Shown one piece after another: positions 13,463 through 17,794 of a DNA stretch of 17,794 bases. How positions within the stretch are numbered: position 1 is the stretch's first letter; the number at the start of each line of letters is the position of its first letter. The stretch covers positions 1 through 17,794 of the forward strand of contig JBAZCO010000025.1 of the NCBI GenBank assembly GCA_041654915.1, in the 5' to 3' direction. The stretch is from JBAZCO01 sp041654915 (GTDB lineage Bacteria > Bacillota > Clostridia > Christensenellales > DTU072). The notes beneath the pieces were generated by a model. It saw nothing but the letters and a program-made list of their open reading frames with translations, searched no databases and was not told the DNA's origin. The position numbers and the translations under genes were made by a program.

Positions 13463-14893
13463 TTACTTATTTATCTCAAATGCGTCTATAATCGTCACAT
13501 CGCCTGTATCGTAGTCAACTTCGTATGCTGTATATATTAAGGTACTACCTACTATATCTATCTTGCTAAATACGGGCTTGTCTGCACGACCTTCGTCACC
13601 AACCGATATAACATTGGCATTTTGCCCTTCTCCGCCATAGAACTTAGAGCCTATTGTGCGGTTGATTGAGTACATAACACCATTGGGTTTGGTATAGATT
13701 TCTTTTACAACACCGTTCTCAAGAGTTTCCTCACGGTAGCCTTCAAATGTGGCGGGATTGCCTTCGCCGTCCACAGGCACGGTGCGTGCGTACACATGGT
13801 CGTGACCAGACATAACAAGGTCTACATTATTCCTTGCTAGAATTGGGGTGTATATTTTTTTAAGGCGCAAGGTGTCGTCTGCATCTGCGTGTCCGCCGCT
13901 AGAATATAGAGACTTGTGAAATGCTACAATTTTCCATTTTTTGTTGGATGCCGCCAAAACAGCATCTGCCCAAGCCGCTTGTTCAGCAATTAAAAAATCG
14001 TCCTCTGTATCTAGCACCACTACAAGCGCATCGCCGTACTCATAGGCGTAGTATGCGTAAAAGTTATCACTCGGAACTGGCAAGTTGAAGTTGTATGCAA
14101 TGTTATATGAATTCTTCTCGTGGTTGCCTGTCGCCGCAGAAAAAGAAAGGGTATTGGAAAAATCTTTTATACTCTCAAACAGCAAGTCCCATTCCTCTTT
14201 TACATTGCCGTCTTCCACAAGGTCGCCCGTGAATAACACAAACTCTGGTGTGCCTGTGTGGTTGATTGCCGACCTCAAAGAGTGCGCAAACATATCAAAA
14301 CGCTCTTTGGTGTCCGCTTGGCTGTCTGTTATGTGTAGGAAAGAAAAAGTGTCGTCACCGTCATCGGTGGTAAATGTTCCCCAACTGCTCCAAGTGTCTT
14401 TATCGGGGCAACCCATACGGTAAAAATATTTTTGCCCCGAGGTTAGGTTTGTGGCAGATGCGTGATGCCCCATTCTATCGGGAAATATATTATTTAGCGT
14501 AAGATTAATCATATTTCTGTTGGCATTCGCTTTTAATTGTTCAGCTGATGTTTTACCATCTTGTATTGCATTGTATTTATCCGCCATTTCGCTAACTGCA
14601 TTTATGGTAAAGTTATCGCTTGTGTTAAACTGCGGCTCTGTTTCGCTTGCACCTGCCGGGTCAAGTTGTACAACGCAGGCATCTCTATAACTTTCGTCGT
14701 TAGCTGTGAAAAAACTAAAAGAACGGGTGGTTGCGCCATTGTCCGTCAATACAGCCACAAGGTTGTAATAGTCACTAGATGGCTCGTATGTATAGGGAGC
14801 ATCATCGGGAGCATCATCTTTACAAGCGGTGAGCGCTACTAGCGAAAGCAGTAATATCATACAAAGTGCGATGACAAACAGTTTCTTTTTCAT
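13463..14893 (-). CDS. Lipoprotein calcineurin-like phosphoesterase, purple acid phosphatase-like (copy 2)
   Basis: The 476-residue protein starts with a lipoprotein signal peptide (MKKKLFVIAL..., lipobox LTAC with C24), so it should be tethered outside the membrane. A fibronectin-like N-terminal domain of the purple acid phosphatase type (about 35-178, with YFYRMG) precedes the metallophosphoesterase domain. Its metal-ligand blocks are all present: HITDSQ (D190), FTGDLV (D224), TGNHE (N257, H258), FHKSLY (H326) and SGHDHVYAR (H364, H366). It is therefore probably an active dinuclear phosphatase or diesterase, possibly for phosphate scavenging. The substrate is unknown. The ATG has a near-perfect AGGAGGT site. 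It is a tandem paralogue of the next gene upstream (75 bases apart) and has no clear promoter of its own, so it is probably cotranscribed. Compared with its sister it has a longer insert around 100-130. Confidence 0.88.
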   Translation of the reverse strand: MKKKLFVIALCMILLLSLVALTACKDDAPDDAPYTYEPSSDYYNLVAVLTDNGATTRSFSFFTANDESYRDACVVQLDPAGASETEPQFNTSDNFTINAVSEMADKYNAIQDGKTSAEQLKANANRNMINLTLNNIFPDRMGHHASATNLTSGQKYFYRMGCPDKDTWSSWGTFTTDDGDDTFSFLHITDSQADTKERFDMFAHSLRSAINHTGTPEFVLFTGDLVEDGNVKEEWDLLFESIKDFSNTLSFSAATGNHEKNSYNIAYNFNLPVPSDNFYAYYAYEYGDALVVVLDTEDDFLIAEQAAWADAVLAASNKKWKIVAFHKSLYSSGGHADADDTLRLKKIYTPILARNNVDLVMSGHDHVYARTVPVDGEGNPATFEGYREETLENGVVKEIYTKPNGVMYSINRTIGSKFYGGEGQNANVISVGDEGRADKPVFSKIDIVGSTLIYTAYEVDYDTGDVTIIDAFEINK

Positions 14894-14968
14894 TAAGGTT
14901 ACCTCCTATCTGTACCTTTAAATTTGCGTTGGGTGTGTTTTTTGCCTTTTCCCAACATTGGTATACTT

Positions 14969-16351
14969 TTATACTTCAGGCTTATAAAGTGCAAAGCAAT
15001 CTATTATTACGATTTCGTTGGTGTCACGGTCGTGTTCGTATGAGGTGTAAGTTAGCGTGTCGCCCTCCACTTCCACCATAGAGAACACAGGCTTTTCTAT
15101 CTTGCCTTTGTCCCACACTTCCAATAGGTGGTCGTTTAGGTTTCTTGAGTTGCCATAAAACTTAGAGCCTACCGCCCTGTTTATCACATGCACTGTGCCG
15201 TTTGCATTGGTGTAGGTTTGCTTAACCACACCGTTTGTCAAAGTTTCTTCGCTGTAATCTTCCTGCCCGCCTGCCTCGCCGTCACCGTTTACCGGCATAG
15301 TGCGTGCATAGCAGTGGTCGTGTCCAGATAGCACCAAGTCCACGCCGTACTTGCCAAACAAAGGCACTAAACCTGCTTTTAGATTGAGAACATCAATATC
15401 ATCTGAGTGCGAGCCGGTGGAATAAAGCGACTTGTGCAATGTGACTATCTTCCACTTTTGGGTGGAGTTCTTTAGCACTTCCTCAAGCCAAATAAACTGC
15501 GGTTTTTCGTCAAATGGTGATTTATATGAGACCATATCTTGCGTATCTAGCACCACGACTAACGCATTGCCATAGTCAAATGAGTAGTATATATTTTCGG
15601 TTTCTTGCTCTGGCACATTAAAGTTGTATTTTGTGGCATAGGGGACAAGTTCGTGGTTGCCATGCACAGGGACAAGAGATGTCACGCTAAGCGCCTCTTT
15701 TGTACTGCTATGCAACATATTCCACTCTTCTCTTGCAAAAAAGTTTTCTATTTGGTCGCCAGAAGACACGATAAACTCGGGAACGCCCACATAGTCATAG
15801 GCGGATTTCAAGGTATATTCAAGGGCATCAAACTCCTCTTTGTTTTGAGACTGCGCATCGGTGATGTGCATAAAAGAAAAGCTATCGTCACCGTCATCGG
15901 TAACAAAACTGCCCCACTCGCCCCAAGTGTCTTTAGAGGTAGAGCCTACACGATAAAAATATTTTTGCCCTGCCTTAAGCCCTGTTGCCTCGCCCTTGTG
16001 GCGAAAACCTAGCGGGAATGCGTTGCGCAAAAGGTCTTCGGACACTATCTCGCTTTGAGTGTTGAAAACAATGTTATCATCTGTATTAAACTGAGGCTCT
16101 GTTTCGGCTATATCCGCTGGGTCTAGCTGTATCACACAAGCATTGCGGTAGCTTTCCTCCTCGGGAGTGAAAAAGGTAAATGCTCTTGCACTGCTGCCGC
16201 TTGTGGTAAGGGTCACATAAAGATTGTAATAGTCGCCAGACGGCTCGTATGTATAAGGTTGGTTATTATCGGGGTTGTCGCAAGCAACAAGCCCGAGTAT
16301 TGACACAAAAACTAATAAAAAAACAGCAGTCGCTGTTAAAAACTTTTTCAT
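14969..16351 (-). CDS. Lipoprotein calcineurin-like phosphoesterase, purple acid phosphatase-like (copy 1)
   Basis: The 460-residue paralogue of the downstream gene has the same architecture: signal peptide with lipobox LVAC (C24), N-terminal fibronectin-like domain (YTYEPSGDYYNLYV..., YFYRVG) and metallophosphoesterase domain. The ligands are HITDAQ (D165), SSGDQI (D199), HGNHE (N232, H233), LHKSLY (H306) and SGHDHCYAR (H344, H346). The active site looks intact. It should be an extracellular lipid-anchored phosphatase. The frame opens at a GTG at 16360, but I chose the ATG at 16351, which follows a GGAGAGAGG purine run and gives a standard MKK signal peptide. A TTGATT/TAGAAT promoter lies immediately upstream, so this is the first gene of the pair. 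Confidence 0.88.
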   Translation of the reverse strand: MKKFLTATAVFLLVFVSILGLVACDNPDNNQPYTYEPSGDYYNLYVTLTTSGSSARAFTFFTPEEESYRNACVIQLDPADIAETEPQFNTDDNIVFNTQSEIVSEDLLRNAFPLGFRHKGEATGLKAGQKYFYRVGSTSKDTWGEWGSFVTDDGDDSFSFMHITDAQSQNKEEFDALEYTLKSAYDYVGVPEFIVSSGDQIENFFAREEWNMLHSSTKEALSVTSLVPVHGNHELVPYATKYNFNVPEQETENIYYSFDYGNALVVVLDTQDMVSYKSPFDEKPQFIWLEEVLKNSTQKWKIVTLHKSLYSTGSHSDDIDVLNLKAGLVPLFGKYGVDLVLSGHDHCYARTMPVNGDGEAGGQEDYSEETLTNGVVKQTYTNANGTVHVINRAVGSKFYGNSRNLNDHLLEVWDKGKIEKPVFSMVEVEGDTLTYTSYEHDRDTNEIVIIDCFALYKPEV

Positions 16352-16373
16352 AAGCAGCACCTCTCTCCCGTCT

Positions 16374-16402
16374 ATTCTACCTTATAATTATATTTTAATC
16401 AA
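16374..16402 (-). promoter_or_regulatory. Promoter of the phosphoesterase operon
   Basis: On the minus strand TTGATT (16397-16402) and TAGAAT (16374-16379) are separated by 17 bases. This predicts a short leader of about 16 bases that just contains the ribosome binding site. The surroundings are very AT-rich. Confidence 0.5.
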
Positions 16403-16473
16403 TATCTAAATGTATATTTATTTATATTTTTTAAAAAAAACTATCTCTCAATACTAGAGGATACAGGTAAATA

Positions 16474-16501
16474 CTTGCCTTACCCTTTTGGGCAAGGCAA
16501 G
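16474..16501 (-). terminator. Hairpin after the PspC gene
   Basis: CTTGCCTT (16474-16481) pairs with AAGGCAAG (16494-16501), and the stem continues inward as CCC/GGG around a T-rich loop. It lies 28 bases after the PspC stop. The tail on the minus strand is only TATTT, so it is a moderate terminator or simply a 3'-end hairpin. Confidence 0.55.
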
Positions 16502-16529
16502 CATAAGTTTATTTTTGGCAGCTAATTTA

Positions 16530-16715
16530 TTATTCCGAAACCTTATCGGGAAGAATGATTGCCGCAATAAAATAGGCAAAGAACCCCACACCGCTAAGCG
16601 CAAATACCGCCCAAATAATGCGGATGAGCGATACATCTAAATCTAAGTATTCCGACAGCCCTGCGCAAACACCGCATATCTTTTTTTCGGCTTTAATTTT
16701 ATATAACTTTTTCAT
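16530..16715 (-). CDS. PspC-domain small membrane protein
   Basis: The 61-residue protein is essentially just the PspC domain. It has an N-terminal basic part with CGVCAGLSEYLDLDVSLIRIIW at 14-35 and one hydrophobic helix at about 31-55 ending in ILPDK. In Proteobacteria PspC senses envelope stress for the phage-shock response. In Firmicutes short stand-alone PspC proteins are common and their role is less defined. The ATG has an AGGAGA site. The gene is divergent from the ECF sigma operon, so the two may both belong to envelope-stress physiology, but a regulatory link is only inference. Confidence 0.88.
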   Translation of the reverse strand: MKKLYKIKAEKKICGVCAGLSEYLDLDVSLIRIIWAVFALSGVGFFAYFIAAIILPDKVSE

Positions 16716-16766
16716 ATTTTATCTCCTAACTTTGGGTATTAATTATTTGTTAATCATTATAATTAT

Positions 16767-16796
16767 ATTATAACATACTAGCATAATTTAGTACAA
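16767..16796 (-). promoter_or_regulatory. Promoter of the PspC gene
   Basis: On the minus strand TTGTAC (16791-16796) precedes a perfect TATAAT (16767-16772) by 18 bases, with an extended TGT just before the -10. The leader is about 45 bases and AT-rich. Confidence 0.5.
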
Positions 16797-16841
16797 GAAA
16801 ATTTTTTTGCTTTATTTTGAAAGCTGCTATAAAATTGCCTA

Positions 16842-16870
16842 TTGCGTTCAAAAGATATTCGTTATAAAAT
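16842..16870 (+). promoter_or_regulatory. Possible promoter of the sigma factor operon
   Basis: TTGCGT at 16842-16847 and TAAAAT at 16865-16870 are 17 bases apart. The match is moderate and the leader would be about 100 bases. I did not find a convincing ECF-type autoregulated promoter. Confidence 0.3.
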
Positions 16871-16976
16871 AGAGAAAGAAAGGGTTGAAAAAAAATATTT
16901 TAATTATTTTTGATTTTTACCGAACTTTTTCGCTCTTTCGAGCCACTTATATAGTAGATAAGGAGATATGATAAAA

Positions 16977-17519
16977 ATGGTCGACCCAAATACCGCCTTA
17001 TTCAACCAAGCCTATGACGCACTGTATCATAAGGTTACAAGTTATGTTATTGCAAAATGCTCTAATATTACAGATGTGCAAGACATTGTGCAGGAAATCT
17101 TTATTGAGCTATACAGAGTGATACAAGCCCGAGGAGCAGAGTACATAAAAAACACAGAGGCGCTGGCAATGAGGATAGCCAAAACCAAACTGTATCACTA
17201 CTACAAAACAAAAAAGCGGCGCACCAAAGAAATACCGCTGTATGCCAGAACAAACGAAGGGAAAGAATATGAGCGGGCAGAACTTTGCGATATTGATATA
17301 GAGGAGAGATACCTAAACACCCATACGGTGCGTGAGGTGTGGAGGATAATCTCTCAAAAGCCCGCCGATGTGCAGAAAGTCTTTGCGCTTTACTATTACT
17401 TAGATTTACAAATAGGTGAGATTGCAAAGACCCTCAACATTAGCGAATCTGCAGTAAAAAGGCGGCTGTATGATACGCTAAAGGAAATTAGAAATATATA
17501 TAAAAAGGAAGGTGAATAA
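16977..17519 (+). CDS. ECF-type RNA polymerase sigma-70 factor
   Basis: The 180-residue protein directs RNA polymerase to a dedicated promoter set. Region 2 covers about residues 8-78 (DVQDIVQEIFIELYRVIQ at 33-50, with KTKLYHYYKTKKRR at its end). Region 4 covers about 119-172, with a helix-turn-helix in LQIGEIAKTLNISESAVKRRLYDTLKEIRNIY. The linker is typical and there is no region 3 or large extension. An ATG at 16968 is also in frame, but it lies only two bases after AGGAG (16961-16965), whereas the ATG at 16977 lies 11 bases after it. I prefer the latter with moderate certainty. The next gene starts two bases after the stop and encodes a single-pass membrane protein, the usual sigma/anti-sigma arrangement. 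Its activity is probably held off at the membrane until an envelope signal arrives. Confidence 0.87.
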   Translation: MVDPNTALFNQAYDALYHKVTSYVIAKCSNITDVQDIVQEIFIELYRVIQARGAEYIKNTEALAMRIAKTKLYHYYKTKKRRTKEIPLYARTNEGKEYERAELCDIDIEERYLNTHTVREVWRIISQKPADVQKVFALYYYLDLQIGEIAKTLNISESAVKRRLYDTLKEIRNIYKKEGE

Positions 17520-17520
17520 T

Positions 17521-17794
17521 ATGAAAGAAAAAATGTTTTTAAAAAAAGTGATGGAGGATAATATGCCTAATAAAGAACAAATTAGGCAAAGGGCTATTAA
17601 CTCTGGCAGTAAGGATACCCAAAAGCGGGTTATACCGAAAAAGCCCTTTACTATTCTTGCATCCGCCGCCCTTGTGGTGCTAGCGGTGGTGATTGGGATA
17701 GTTGCAGCCTTTTACACACCCCCCGCCTCTGACATGCAAGACCCCCCAAAAGACCCCGGCAACAAAAACATTAGCAATTATACAGAGCTATATG
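17521..17794 (+). CDS. Probable anti-sigma factor, single-pass membrane protein (truncated by the window end)
   Basis: Ninety-one residues are visible and the gene runs off the edge. The N-terminal cytoplasmic part (1-41) is short and charged. A strongly hydrophobic helix follows at about 44-65, then a proline/asparagine-rich outside segment (TPPASDMQDPPKDPGNKN). The small cytoplasmic part, single membrane pass and position immediately after the sigma gene suggest the membrane partner that restrains the sigma factor. I see no HxxxCxxC zinc-binding anti-sigma motif in the visible part, so it is not a ZAS-type protein as far as can be read. The ATG at 17521 has GGAAGG nine bases or so upstream, inside the end of the sigma gene, so translation is coupled. 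Confidence 0.65.
   Translation, partial: MKEKMFLKKVMEDNMPNKEQIRQRAINSGSKDTQKRVIPKKPFTILASAALVVLAVVIGIVAAFYTPPASDMQDPPKDPGNKNISNYTELY

Noticed and set aside
16920..16955. ECF-type autoregulated promoter before the sigma gene (GAAC at 16921-16924)
   Set aside because: No CGTC-like -10 is found at the usual 16-17-base distance, and a single GAAC is too little evidence.

Overview
The window looks like chromosomal DNA from a low-GC Gram-positive bacterium. A gut-type Clostridia lineage is the most likely source, but this is inference. The evidence is the strong AGGAGG-type ribosome binding sites, near-consensus sigma-A promoters (TTGACA/TATAAT with 16-18 base spacers), two CIRCE-like heat-shock operators, Gram-positive-style lipoproteins, a PspC stub and an ECF sigma factor. 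I see no tRNA, rRNA, CRISPR array, insertion sequence or phage gene. The organisation is ordinary chromosomal: dense genes with short gaps.

Layout. Positions 1-479 hold no clear gene apart from a possible remnant of a coding frame on the minus strand, and they end in the promoter of a geranylgeranyl-reductase-like FAD oxidoreductase (480-1784, +). A convergent MBL-fold hydrolase follows (1865-2686, -). It is divergent from an Hsp20 chaperone gene (2916-3326, +) with a perfect-consensus promoter, a CIRCE-like operator and a strong terminator. Next is a tight operon of three overlapping genes of unknown function (3556-4632, +). Then comes a pair made of a DtxR/MntR-like regulator with an eroded metal site and a YhhN-type lysoplasmalogenase-like membrane protein (4754-5824, +).

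From 5821 to 11238 the genes run on the minus strand. Read in transcription order they are a small membrane protein with an apparently leaderless promoter, an ABC ATPase, a large ABC permease, and an 800-residue membrane-anchored protein with Big_2-like Ig domains and a right-handed beta-helix. The last three are translationally close and form one transporter/surface-protein operon. HtpG (11425-13272, +) carries the second CIRCE-like operator. A bidirectional hairpin terminator separates it from two tandem paralogous lipoprotein calcineurin-like phosphoesterases (13463-16351, -). A PspC-domain stub (16530-16715, -) is divergent from an ECF sigma factor (16977-17519, +), which is followed immediately by a single-pass, probable anti-sigma protein cut by the window edge.

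How the genes fit together. Hsp20 and HtpG lie about 8.5 kb apart and share a promoter/operator architecture. In both, a variant CIRCE with arms separated by exactly nine bases starts 5-6 bases after the -10 box, which suggests common control by an HrcA repressor encoded elsewhere. The other modules mainly concern the cell envelope: exporter plus surface protein, phosphoesterase lipoproteins, PspC, and ECF sigma/anti-sigma. I find no single spectacular new system. The best leads are the variant CIRCE pair, the exporter/beta-helix operon, the degenerate MntR-like regulator beside YhhN, the overlapping three-gene unknown operon, and the leaderless gene.
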